From Jeotgalibacillus soli (lineage in GTDB: Bacteria; Bacillota; Bacilli; Bacillales; Jeotgalibacillaceae), in the NCBI RefSeq assembly GCF_000829435.1, contig NZ_JXRP01000022.1:62001-126000 (forward strand): 64,000 nucleotides of DNA, written 5' to 3'. The position numbers and the translations under genes were made by a program. Below the pieces are notes generated by a model, which saw nothing but the letters and a program-made list of their open reading frames with translations, searched no databases and was not told the DNA's origin. Positions 29,882 through 39,077 of this stretch are shown one piece after another. The number at the start of each line of letters is the position of its first letter. The stretch's first letter is position 1.

Positions 29882-30736
29882 CTAAACGGGGGTGGCGGCA
29901 GATTGTGTCCAATCAGCACGCTCCTCAATTCTATCAATCAATCGGCTTGTCGAACGTTCTGCTAACATTTCAATTGGCTGTTCGACCGTTGGAAAGGAAA
30001 GAAACATTGAAATTGGCTGGTGGTCAAAACCTAATACAACGAGCGTACTGCTTGAATTACGGTATAGTAGATAGCCTGTTGCCGTTTGATCAGAGCCAGT
30101 AAAAACAGTTTTTGGCTGTTCATCTATTTTGTCCAGTTTCTCATGCAACTCAATCCCATCAAACATACCAGTTCCACTTGTTAATTTAATCACCCTTTCT
30201 TCTTTGAAACCGAGCCCGTTTGCCATTATATAATCCTTATAAGCTGCGAGGCGACCGTTTCTTACAATTCCTGTTTGTCCATGAAGACAAACAGCAAGCT
30301 TTGAACATCCTATTTCTTCATGCAGAAAATGAAATCCCTCAACTGCACTTTCATAATGGTCCATATAAACCGAAAACCTGGAGAGATCAGAGAATGGCAG
30401 ATTGCTACAGACGATAATCGGTAATTGTTCCATCTCTTGTCGAATATCTTCCGGTTCGTAAATCAGCTCTGTAAAAAGAAGGCCATCTGGCCGCTTTTGC
30501 TGAAGAAGCTGAATAAATTCCTTTTCTTTTTCTATATTTCCTGAAGTTTGACAAATCATTAGTTGTATACAAGATCTAGATTTATACGTTACAACATGCT
30601 CAAGAAGGGCACTAAAATAAGGATGGTCAATAGCTGGGACAACAAAATCAATCGTGTTCGTTTGTCTCTTTTTTAAATTCACAGTATGAATGTCAGTAAC
30701 TTCTATTATTAAACCATTTTTAATGAGCGTAATCAT
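29882..30736 (-). pseudogene. LacI/GalR-family effector domain without its DNA-binding domain
   Basis: 284 residues that align with the sugar-binding part of LacI-type repressors: LKKRQTNTIDFVVPAIDHPYFSALL at the usual linker, EKEKEFIQLL, KRPDGLLF, and PKTVFTGSDQTATGYL. The N-terminal helix-turn-helix of about 60 residues is absent, and the upstream DNA contains no trace of it. There is no good RBS at the first ATG. It is most likely a truncated regulator, though an expressed orphan domain cannot be excluded. Confidence 0.65.
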
Positions 30737-30826
30737 ATCATACTATGAGATTGGAGATGGGATGAAGGCAATTGTTTTGCCAATTTTTCAAAGAAAGATT
30801 ATGATCGAGGCCAGGAGGGATGAAAA

Positions 30827-31144
30827 ATGCAAGAAATTAAAACAAATGAATTATTTAAAGAAGTCGTTGAGAGCAAGGATGCTGTAATCATAAAATTTAC
30901 AGCTGGCTGGTGCCCGGATTGCCGTAGAATGGATATGTTTATTGGTGATATTATGGAAGAACATAACGAGTATAAGTGGTATGAAATCGACCGCGATGAA
31001 TTTCCCAAGCTTGCTGAGAAACATCAAGTAATGGGAATTCCGAGCTTGCTTATTTTCAAAGATGGTGAAAAACTCGCCCACCTTCATTCAGCAAACGCAA
31101 AATCGCCAGAGCAGGTTACAGAATTTCTTTCAGCCCAAAAATAG
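30827..31144 (+). CDS. Thioredoxin-family protein
   Basis: A 105-residue thioredoxin fold with redox motif CPDC (FTAGWCPDCRRMD, residues about 27-39) and cis-proline VMGIPSLLIFKDG. The acidic CPDC motif differs from canonical CGPC, so it may serve a special partner. RBS GGAGG precedes the ATG. A terminator follows, so it is monocistronic. Confidence 0.9.
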   Translation: MQEIKTNELFKEVVESKDAVIIKFTAGWCPDCRRMDMFIGDIMEEHNEYKWYEIDRDEFPKLAEKHQVMGIPSLLIFKDGEKLAHLHSANAKSPEQVTEFLSAQK

Positions 31145-31153
31145 TTCGACAAC

Positions 31154-31178
31154 AAGCGGCCAAGTTGGCCGCTTTTTA
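31154..31178 (+). terminator. Terminator of the thioredoxin gene
   Basis: AGCGGCC AAGTT GGCCGCT stem-loop followed by TTTTT. Confidence 0.92.
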
Positions 31179-31276
31179 TACCCTATCAGAATAATAGTGA
31201 AATTGGCTTTACACTCTGCAAAATCGACTTTATGCTAATATACATAACAAAATGCATTCAATGGGGAGTGAGCCAA

Positions 31277-32029
31277 ATGGAAAAAAGAAAAATCATCATC
31301 GACGGTGAAGTTGTATCAGCTTCTGTTATTGCCTTTGATAAGGATGGGACATTATTTCAAGCTGAACCTTTCTGGCTTGCTTTAAATGATGAGAGAAAAA
31401 AACACTTCATGGCTATAGCGGGGGAAGAATACGGACATGAATGGGATCATATGATGGGGGTTAACGGAAATAAGGTTGATCATCACGGACTTCTCGCTAT
31501 TGCTGGTGAGCAGGAAGAACAAATAGCCATTGCCGCATTGCTCTATAAATCCACTAAGATCCCTTGGATAGCCTGCGTAACGCAGGCAAAGAAATTGCTC
31601 AATAAAAGCAATCAGGAATTGGACATCCAATCCTCATTTCAACCTTATGATGATGCAGTAGCGTTAATGCGTTCCCTCAAGCAAGCCGGCTACGTCGTTG
31701 GAATCGTCACCTCTGATCAACATGCCAGAACCATTGAATGCCTTAAACTGATCGGAATGGAAAAAGAAATGGATTTTGTCGTTACCCCTGCTGATGTACA
31801 AAATGGAAAACCAGCACCGGATATGCTCAAAAAAGTATGTAGAAACTTTACCATTCCAAGTGAAGAGTTACTCGTAATTGGTGACAGTATTGTAGATTCG
31901 CTGATGGCGAGAGCAGCAGGATGTAAAAGTGTCGCCGTCCACTCACACGAAAGCATGCGTCAAGCCTTATTAGATTCTTCCAACTATGTGATCGAACGAC
32001 TTTCAGAGATCTCTGTTAAGTGGGAATAG
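31277..32029 (+). CDS. HAD-superfamily hydrolase
   Basis: A 250-residue haloacid dehalogenase-type phosphatase. Motif I is IAFDKDGTLF (nucleophilic Asp near residue 20), motif II GIVTSD near 145, motif III NGKPAPD near 178 and motif IV LVIGDSIVD near 200. The long cap domain fits subfamily IA. Its substrate cannot be read from sequence. Start chosen at the ATG 31277, after GGGGAGTG. Confidence 0.9.
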   Translation: MEKRKIIIDGEVVSASVIAFDKDGTLFQAEPFWLALNDERKKHFMAIAGEEYGHEWDHMMGVNGNKVDHHGLLAIAGEQEEQIAIAALLYKSTKIPWIACVTQAKKLLNKSNQELDIQSSFQPYDDAVALMRSLKQAGYVVGIVTSDQHARTIECLKLIGMEKEMDFVVTPADVQNGKPAPDMLKKVCRNFTIPSEELLVIGDSIVDSLMARAAGCKSVAVHSHESMRQALLDSSNYVIERLSEISVKWE

Positions 32030-32292
32030 GCTTTAAGTATTCACTTTTGACTTATTAGCATATGATTGTATGAAAAAGTGAAAAGCGTTATTATGCGGCT
32101 AATAGTAAGAGGCGATTCCTGCTGCCAATTATACTAATAAAGGAGTTCTATCTATCTTTCAAGACGTCATAAAAAATGGAGATAACTCCTAAAAATAGGT
32201 TTTAAAGGGAGTCCTTCATTCACATTCAAATGGTTTGATCCAGCCTCATTGACTCATCGCTTTAAGCAAAAAAATCGGAGAGGTTGATCACA
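32030..32292. other. Intergenic spacer with no clear gene
   Basis: AT-rich spacer before the small membrane-protein gene. A weak hairpin (AGGAGTT...AACTCCT, about 32140-32190) is the only structure seen. Confidence 0.4.
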
Positions 32293-32409
32293 ATGCTATG
32301 GATGAAAATTGTGATGATCGGAATGTTTTCCATTACTGCAATCAGCTTGTTTGTTTTTCAAAGTATAGAAATCTTTCAAGCTTTCTTGGAGATCATGAAA
32401 AAGAAGTAA
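32293..32409 (+). CDS. Small membrane protein (38 aa)
   Basis: A 38-codon frame with a single hydrophobic segment (about residues 5-24, KIVMIGMFSITAISLFVF) and a basic KKK end. An RBS (GGAGAGG, nine bases before ATG) and a terminator ten bases after the stop bracket it. It is too short to assign a family, but the gene signals make it likely to be real. Confidence 0.65.
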   Translation: MLWMKIVMIGMFSITAISLFVFQSIEIFQAFLEIMKKK

Positions 32410-32417
32410 ACAGTCGT

Positions 32418-32455
32418 AAAGGAGCGAATAGAAACAAGTCCATTCACTCCTTTTT
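32418..32455 (+). terminator. Terminator of the 38-aa membrane protein gene
   Basis: AAAGGAGCGAAT and ATTCACTCCTTT form a stem followed by TTCC-rich sequence. Confidence 0.7.
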
Positions 32456-32470
32456 CCTTGTGAAATTTTA

Positions 32471-33428
32471 TTAATTGTCCCAATTTGGCAGCTCTTCCTC
32501 TGAATAGCGCAATCCTGCAGTTACTGTCTTAGGTGCCACAACTCCGTTTGTGCCAATTCCTCTTTCGTTAGTTCAATATCAGCTGCTTCAATATTTTCTT
32601 CTAAATAATTGACTCGTTTCGTACCAGCAATCGGAACGGCATCCTGAGCCAGCAGCCATGCCAATGCCAGCTGGGAAGACTTGACTCCTTTTTGATTAGC
32701 AATTTCCTCTATTCGTTTAACTAAATCAAGGTTTTTATAGAAATTCTCTCCTTGAAATCGGAGAGAACAACGACAGTAATCATCTTCTGCTAAATTGTCA
32801 AAGTGCTGAATTTGTCCAGTGAAAAAATCTTTACCAAGCGGACTATAAGCGACAAAATCAATCCCGATTTCTTTACATTCCGGTAGAATTCCATCTTCTA
32901 CATCCCTGCTCCATAGAGAATACTCCGTTTGCAATGCTGTAATTGAATGAACAACATATGCCCTTTTTATCGTACTTGGAGAAGCTTTTCAGATAAACCT
33001 AATCAACGCACTTTTCTTTCTCTCACCAAATCACTCATTGCCCCAACCGTTTCTTCGATAGGCACATCAGGATCCATACGATGCTGATAATAAAGATCAA
33101 TGTGATCCACACCTAAGCGCCGAAGACTTGCTTCACAAGCTGATTTGACATATTCGGGCCGGCCATTCACACCTTCATAAGACCCTCCTTCACCTCTTAC
33201 ACCCCCGAACTTCGCAGCCATCACGGCGCACCCTATTAGCTCTTCGTGCTTGCCAGTTCCATGTATATCCGCTGTATCCCAAAAGTTAAGACCTAAATCC
33301 AACGTGCGCTGAATCGTTTTAATCGATTGATCGTCATTTTGTCCACTATAAAAATTCGAGATTCCCATACACCCTAAACCGATCACAGATACTTCCAATT
33401 TACTCGTTCCCAGTCTTCTTTTCTTTAT
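32471..33428 (-). pseudogene. Aldo/keto reductase, multiply broken
   Basis: The family signature is complete only across frames: [30 protein letters not shown], then LSE-ASPSTI, EYSLWSRDVEDGILP, FVAYSPLGKDFFTG and a C-terminal VTAGLRYSEEELP. Four lesions are visible. The start codon is ATA (33426-33428), a TGA replaces the expected Tyr after KVR at about 33000, a two-base change shifts frame at about 32980, and another shift lies near 32540. It was probably an NADPH oxidoreductase of about 325 residues. Confidence 0.85.
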
Positions 33429-33673
33429 TCACGATCCACATTCTTTTCAACGGCTTATCGTTAATCAGCATCCCTTTATCCACGCTAAAAAACACTAATC
33501 AAAATTTCAACCATACATCCTAAAGATCAATGTAAATATATGCAAAAAGCAACTTGATCGAAAGAGCACAAGATAAAACCGGCTTATTATTGACACTCCT
33601 GTCGAAAACGATACAATGAAAGTGAACGAACACATGCCACATAATAAACATTGATATATATGTATTTTCGTAC
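33429..33673. other. Intergenic spacer before the RND gene
   Basis: No coding or clear regulatory signal was recognised here. The co-varying palindrome begins at 33674. Confidence 0.3.
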
Positions 33674-33718
33674 GCTTTCGTTCGCTAAAGGGGTCTGACC
33701 CCTTTAGCGAACGAAAGC
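33674..33718. repeat. Perfect 45-nt palindrome upstream of the RND pump
   Basis: 22-base arms around a single T: GCTTTCGTTCGCTAAAGGGG ... CCCCTTTAGCGAACGAAAGC. It lies 26 bases before the RND start. A sister copy with paired base changes lies at 36929-36977. The GGGGTCTGACCCC core resembles REP-like palindromes in other bacteria. Confidence 0.9.
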
Positions 33719-33744
33719 AAAGCGATTATAAAGGAGGAATTGAG

Positions 33745-36700
33745 ATGTTGGAGTGGATTTTGAAACGATCGAAAATTTTTATGGTTCTGATTGTATTATT
33801 TTTACTTATTGGTGTGATGACTTTTTTTCAGCTTCCACAGAGAGAAATTCCTGAGACGTCTGTAAATATTGGGACAGTTTCAACTTTTTATCCAGGTGCG
33901 ACACCTGAGACGGTTGAAAGAACCATTACAAATCCGTTAGAACAAGAGATTTTATCGATAGATGGTGTTGAAGAAGTGTCTTCTTCCTCTGCCTCCGGTT
34001 TTTCTACCATATTGATTACGGTCGAAGAGAATGCTGATATAAAGGAGGTTTTTGCAAGTATCCGCCAGGAAGTATCTGATTCATCTTCTTTGTTTCCGGA
34101 AGAGGTCTTCCCCCCCACTGTCAAAGAGGCTAGTATTAATTTCCCTATTGTTTCGTACATGCTAACGAGCGAAAACCCAGATGACTTAGCCAAGCTAAAG
34201 CCGCTTTTGGATAATTGGCAAGACGAAGTAAGCGAATTACCAGGTGTATCAAACACAATTGTGAAGGGGGTTCAGGAGGAAGAAATAGTCCTTACGCTAG
34301 ATTCTGCGGCACTTTCTGAAAATGGACTTTCAATTCCTGCTGTACTTTCAGCAATCGAGGATGAATTTAATCCGGTTCCTCTCGGTAAACAGGATATTGA
34401 AGGAACCGTGTATCAGCTTTCCATTGATTCATATCGTTCTTTCGAAGAAATGAAACAAGTGATCATCGGTCAAAACCAGCAAGGAAATACAGTTACACTC
34501 CTTGATATCGGGACTGTTAACCTGACTCCTAAAAAGTCGCAGGATCTGATTACCTACGATGGTACACCCGCCCTATCCTTCACTGCTTTTGTTGAAGAAG
34601 GTCAGGATATTCCATCTATAGATCAAACGGTTGTCAGTAAGGTTGAGGAATTAGCTGAGACATTGCCAAGTGAAGTTCAGCTTGTTCAATATTATTCGCA
34701 GGCAAGCTTAGTTAACGATATCTTTAGCAGCTTATTTACATCGCTTGCGATCGCTGTCATTGCTGTTGTCGTTACGAGTACAATCGGGCTAACGCTAGGT
34801 GGTGCTGTTATTGTGACGGCAGCTGTGCCAATGTCTGTACTCATTGGCATCATTCCCTTGCCATTTGCCGGAGTCGATTTAAATACCATTTCGATCATCG
34901 GCGTCATTATTGCGCTTGGAATCTTGGTGGATGACTCCATCGTCGTAAATGATAATATTCAGCGTCGTTTTCAAATGGGAGACTCTGCGTTGCAGGGTGT
35001 TTTAACAGGCGTAAAAGAAGTTTGGAAAACCATTGTCACCTCTTCATTAGCCATCGTTTTTACGTTTTTGCCGCTTGTCTTTTTATCAGGAGGAAACGGT
35101 GCATTTATTCGTGCTTTACCCGCTATTTTAATTACGACCATCATTGCTTCAACCTTTGTGGCATTGTTTTTTGTACCAATGATGCGTTATCGCTTTTACA
35201 AATCAACAAACAAAAAAGTATCAGATTCTCCTGGTTTATTAGGTCGTCCGCTAAATTGGATTGCAGATTTCTATGCTGATCGAATTTTAACGAAAACCTC
35301 TAAGCATCCTTTTTGGACTGGGTTTATTGGACTTTTCATTTCCACTGCTTTGTTTGGATTAATCGTATTGACGCCATTCGAATTTTTTCCGGCCGCGGAT
35401 CGCGAGGAGGTAACGATTGATGTGACATTGCCAATCGGGACTCCACTCAATGAGACATTAAACAAGCTGGAAGAGATGGAAGCTTTGATTAAAGAGGATG
35501 AAGGCGTTTATGAGACTTCTATTTTTGCTGGTACAGGATTACCGAATCTTTTTAACAGTTCATTGGAAGTTTCAGGTGATTACACAGGGCAAATTGTTGC
35601 ACGTGTGGATCGTGAAAACCAAACGACTAAAGGGTTAATTGACGAATGGACGGACCCATTAAGAGAACAATTTCCTGAAGCGGTGATTTTTCTGGAAACC
35701 ATTCAGCAAGGACCACCAGTAGGTGCACCTGTAACCGTAACGATTAAAGGTCCGGAGATGGATCAGCTTCTAACTCTTCTCAACACAATCAAAGACGATA
35801 TTGAAGCACTTGGTACTGATCTGGTACTTGATAATATCGGTAAAGAAGAACCCACTATTTTATATGTGCCAAATCGTCCTGTCCTGGAAGAAAACAATTT
35901 GACAGTCAAACAAATCAGTGAACTAATTCGTCTTGTGACGGAAGGAATTCCAATGGCTGGATTTGATGATGGTGTGAATGAGTATGATATGAGGATCACC
36001 ATGGATCCTGCTGAACAGGGAGAAGACATTGATTTAAGCAGTCTATCATTGCCTTCAGAAAACGTGAATCCCCAAGGTCCTCCTGCTTTTGTGACATTGG
36101 ATAATCTCGTCACAGCTCAGAAGTCAGAGCAGCTGCAGCGTATTCCTCATTCAGACGGTGAACGTTCGATTACACTGCGGGCATTTCCAGGAGAAGTGGA
36201 AGAATTAGATACAAAAGTTCAAAGAATTGTAAACGACGTAAGATCTGAGTTAAACGATGATAACTACAGCATCTCCGTTGGCGGTGAAAATGATGCCCAA
36301 AATGACTTTTTCTCTGAAATCATCTTTTTGTTCACCATTGTTTTATTCTTGGTGTATTTATTATTTGCTTTCCAATTTAATTCGTTATCATTGCCTTTCC
36401 TTATTTTAATTGCCGTGTATTTAGCTTTAGCTGGAGCGATTTTGGGATTATTCATAACACAAACCCCTATCAGCTTCCTCGCAGTGATGGGAATGGTTTC
36501 GTTAACTGGAGTTGTGGTAAGAAACTCGGTAATGTTAGTTGAATTTATTGAACAAGGATTGAAAAATGGTATGAAGGTCCGAGATGCTGTCATTGAATCT
36601 GGACGTATTAGAATACGGCCAATTCTACTTACTGCCATCACGTCCATAGTAGCATTAGCTCCTGTAGCAATAAGCGGAGATCCGCTCTTTACTCCGTTAG

Positions 36701-36831
36701 CCATTACGATTATTTCAGGCATTCTGTTCTCTACACTGCTGACCCTAATTATCGTACCAATGCTCTACCTTGTGTTACTTAAATTCAGAAGACGCGGAAA
36801 AGAACTGAGGGCTTCAGGACAAATAGAATAA
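33745..36831 (+). CDS. RND-family (AcrB/SwrC-like) efflux transporter
   Basis: A 1028-residue hydrophobe/amphiphile efflux-type RND pump with 12 expected membrane segments and two large external loops. Motifs include QREIPETSVNIGTVSTFYPGA near 30, GILVDDSIVVNDNIQRRF near 390-408 (TM4 proton-relay aspartates) and TGVVVRNSVMLVEFIEQG near 918. In Gram-positives such pumps export surfactants, lipids or drugs without an outer-membrane channel. No adaptor gene is next to it. Start with AAAGGAGG; terminator right after. Confidence 0.93.
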   Translation: MLEWILKRSKIFMVLIVLFLLIGVMTFFQLPQREIPETSVNIGTVSTFYPGATPETVERTITNPLEQEILSIDGVEEVSSSSASGFSTILITVEENADIKEVFASIRQEVSDSSSLFPEEVFPPTVKEASINFPIVSYMLTSENPDDLAKLKPLLDNWQDEVSELPGVSNTIVKGVQEEEIVLTLDSAALSENGLSIPAVLSAIEDEFNPVPLGKQDIEGTVYQLSIDSYRSFEEMKQVIIGQNQQGNTVTLLDIGTVNLTPKKSQDLITYDGTPALSFTAFVEEGQDIPSIDQTVVSKVEELAETLPSEVQLVQYYSQASLVNDIFSSLFTSLAIAVIAVVVTSTIGLTLGGAVIVTAAVPMSVLIGIIPLPFAGVDLNTISIIGVIIALGILVDDSIVVNDNIQRRFQMGDSALQGVLTGVKEVWKTIVTSSLAIVFTFLPLVFLSGGNGAFIRALPAILITTIIASTFVALFFVPMMRYRFYKSTNKKVSDSPGLLGRPLNWIADFYADRILTKTSKHPFWTGFIGLFISTALFGLIVLTPFEFFPAADREEVTIDVTLPIGTPLNETLNKLEEMEALIKEDEGVYETSIFAGTGLPNLFNSSLEVSGDYTGQIVARVDRENQTTKGLIDEWTDPLREQFPEAVIFLETIQQGPPVGAPVTVTIKGPEMDQLLTLLNTIKDDIEALGTDLVLDNIGKEEPTILYVPNRPVLEENNLTVKQISELIRLVTEGIPMAGFDDGVNEYDMRITMDPAEQGEDIDLSSLSLPSENVNPQGPPAFVTLDNLVTAQKSEQLQRIPHSDGERSITLRAFPGEVEELDTKVQRIVNDVRSELNDDNYSISVGGENDAQNDFFSEIIFLFTIVLFLVYLLFAFQFNSLSLPFLILIAVYLALAGAILGLFITQTPISFLAVMGMVSLTGVVVRNSVMLVEFIEQGLKNGMKVRDAVIESGRIRIRPILLTAITSIVALAPVAISGDPLFTPLAITIISGILFSTLLTLIIVPMLYLVLLKFRRRGKELRASGQIE

Positions 36832-36834
36832 ATA

Positions 36835-36874
36835 GGAAGAGGCATGAGCGATGCGCATGCCTCTTCCCTTTTTT
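36835..36874 (+). terminator. RND gene terminator
   Basis: GGAAGAGGCATG / CATGCCTCTTCC stem with CTTTTTT, a few bases after the stop. Confidence 0.93.
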
Positions 36875-36928
36875 CATATTTTCATATACCAGCGAACAGT
36901 ATAATTCAGTCCTGGCAAGGGTTCAATG

Positions 36929-36977
36929 ACACTTTCGTTCGTTAAAGGGGTCTGACCCCTTTAACGAACGAAAGTGT
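36929..36977. repeat. Perfect 49-nt palindrome downstream of the RND pump
   Basis: 24-base arms around a single T, with core GTTAAAGGGGTC / GACCCCTTTAAC. Compared with the copy at 33674 the C-G pair of GCTAAAG becomes T-A and the outer G-C becomes A-T, so both arms changed together. It lies between the RND terminator and the alkaline phosphatase stop. Confidence 0.9.
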
Positions 36978-36998
36978 TTCTTGTCATGTTCTATTCGA

Positions 36999-38282
36999 TT
37001 ACAAATTAAAGTCCATTGCTTCTGCAAGCTTGTGAGCGATGTCGGTGTTATTGATAAGTCCCGCAAATTTTTCATACTTTGGTCCGTATGCATATACGGG
37101 TACGTCGACGCCGGTATGAACGCTTGTTGTCCAACCGATAAGTGCTTTATCACTGATAATACGATTAATAGTCATAGGCAGATTCTCTTCCGTAGCCTCT
37201 TTAATTAGTTGTTCCTGTTTATCCGTTATCTTAAGTGTGGTATTTTTTTCAACCACTTCGCGTGCATTGGAACGATCATTTGAAAGCTCTTCTGCCATTT
37301 TATCGCCAGTAGCTATAACATTTCTGATGACATCCATATTAACATCATATTGATCGTTTGAGCCGACAGTCATCCCTCCTGTTTCGTGATCTCCGGCAAT
37401 CACGACAAGGGTTTGTTTATCTTGTTCTGCAAAATTCAATGCGGCTTTTACTGCTCCTTCAAAATCCTTTATTTCATGCATGGACCACGCAGCATCATTT
37501 GCATGACCTGCCCAGTCGATCTGGCTGCCTTCAACCATTAAGAAAAAACCATCTTTATTTTGTGTAAGTATCTCTATGGCTGAACTCGTCATTTCTGCAA
37601 GGCTCGGTTGATTTTTTCTAGAACGCTCAAGTGCTGTAGCAAGCGCTTCTTCAGTAAACAGACCAATGACCTTATCCATTTCCCCACTCTTTTTCAACGC
37701 ATCTCTTGATTTAATAATCGTATAGCCTTTCCCTGCAGCACCCTTCATCATACTCTCTGAGAAGTATCGTGCTCCACCGCCAAAAAGAACGTCGATATCT
37801 TGTTCAATTAACTGCGGTGCTATTTTCTCTTGATCTGATCGTGAAGCCACATGAGAGCCAAAAGCCGCTGGTGTCGCATGTGTAATGGCAGATGTCACCA
37901 CTAAACCGGCTGCTTTTCCGTTTTCTTTGGATTCTTCAAGTATCGTCTTGAATTCCTTTCCATTCGGCGACATGCTAATCATGCCATTATTTGTTTTCTC
38001 TCCAGTCGCCATCGCCGTACCTGCTGCTGCAGAATCTGTTACTGCTGTATTTGCTGAATATGTTTTCATCATTCCGACGAGATGCATATCCATTATGCTG
38101 TTTTCTCCCTTAAACCAACGATAAGCGGCAGCTTGAGAAGAAGAAAAGCCATCTGGAATCATTAAAATAACATTTTTCACAGCTGCGTCTTCTGTCTCTT
38201 TTTTTGTCTCCAGTTGGGTTGCACCGATAGATCCTCCAACAACTAAGCCTGCTGCAATCATAAAAACGAATAATTTTCGCAT
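36999..38282 (-). CDS. Alkaline phosphatase
   Basis: 427 residues of the PhoA/PhoB family, exported (N-terminal LFVFMIAAGLVVGGSIGAT). Catalytic blocks are intact: ILMIPDGFSSSQ (metal Asp), VTDSAAAGTAMATGEKT (nucleophilic Ser near 100), VEGSQIDWAGHANDA, IAGDHETGG and the C-terminal SVHTGVDVP histidine. It hydrolyses phosphate monoesters outside the cell. I choose the ATG at 38282 (RBS GAAAGGAGC) rather than the frame start 67 codons upstream. Confidence 0.93.
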   Translation of the reverse strand: MRKLFVFMIAAGLVVGGSIGATQLETKKETEDAAVKNVILMIPDGFSSSQAAAYRWFKGENSIMDMHLVGMMKTYSANTAVTDSAAAGTAMATGEKTNNGMISMSPNGKEFKTILEESKENGKAAGLVVTSAITHATPAAFGSHVASRSDQEKIAPQLIEQDIDVLFGGGARYFSESMMKGAAGKGYTIIKSRDALKKSGEMDKVIGLFTEEALATALERSRKNQPSLAEMTSSAIEILTQNKDGFFLMVEGSQIDWAGHANDAAWSMHEIKDFEGAVKAALNFAEQDKQTLVVIAGDHETGGMTVGSNDQYDVNMDVIRNVIATGDKMAEELSNDRSNAREVVEKNTTLKITDKQEQLIKEATEENLPMTINRIISDKALIGWTTSVHTGVDVPVYAYGPKYEKFAGLINNTDIAHKLAEAMDFNL

Positions 38283-38373
38283 AAAAATAAGCTCCTTTCT
38301 TAACGAATGGATGGTTTTCACACGATTAGTATGTACAGCCTTTCTATGATGAACAATCGTTTTATCATTTCTT

Positions 38374-39077
38374 TTAACGGAATAAAAACAATTCATTTGC
38401 TGAACCAATGAATGCGCCGATATCCATTGCAAATGTATTAAATTGTTCTTTTGCTGCCGCAATTTCTTCTTCGTCCTGTGCAACTACTGCAGCCACTAAC
38501 ACACCTTCTGCTTCAATATGATTTTCTGTCCAAACCTTTTCAAATGCAGCCGCACCTTCATCACCATAAATGGATGCAATGGCTCCTTTAAAGTCAGCAG
38601 TATGCAAAATCTGCTGCCCATGTTACAAAATCATAATCAGCAGCCCCATAACCACAAATGCGTAGTGTTCTGAAGCTAGATTATTTAACATTGATCGCAG
38701 TTCAACTGCGGGAGCATCTATCGTATCATCAACAAATTTCTCAGGAAATTACGCAACAATAGCTCCAGACAATTTCGTTGAAATATCAAACATACGGTCG
38801 TAGCCTTCAGCTGTAAAGCTCTCAAAAAAAGAGATGACGTCTGCTTCATGTGCTCGAATCGCTTCTTCAGCTGCGGCTTGAGGAAGATTTCCTTCAGTTG
38901 CGGCATCAAGGAATCCTGCAAATTCTACAACAAATGCTGCAGCACCCTCTTCACCATAAATTGATGCGATTGCTGGTGTCATATCTGCTGCATTTTGATC
39001 AAGGCCAGTGTTTACAGCTTCTGCATCAGCCGCATCCGAAAAAGATTTTGTCATAGCATTTGTTGCTAATACAGTTT
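38374..39077 (-). pseudogene. Broken protein with repeated GAIASIYGxEGAAAF domains
   Basis: Two related helical modules can be read: PAIASIYGEEGAAAFVVEFAG (38749-39054 part) and GAIASIYGDEGAAAFEKVWTE (38374-38607 part). Between them APAVELRSMLNNLASEHYAF and AADYDFVTWAADF continue in other frames. At least three frameshifts are needed. Similar modules occur in exported Bacillus proteins next to copper amine oxidase-like N-terminal domains (from memory). The N-terminal part is lost at the IS junction near 39078. Confidence 0.7.
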
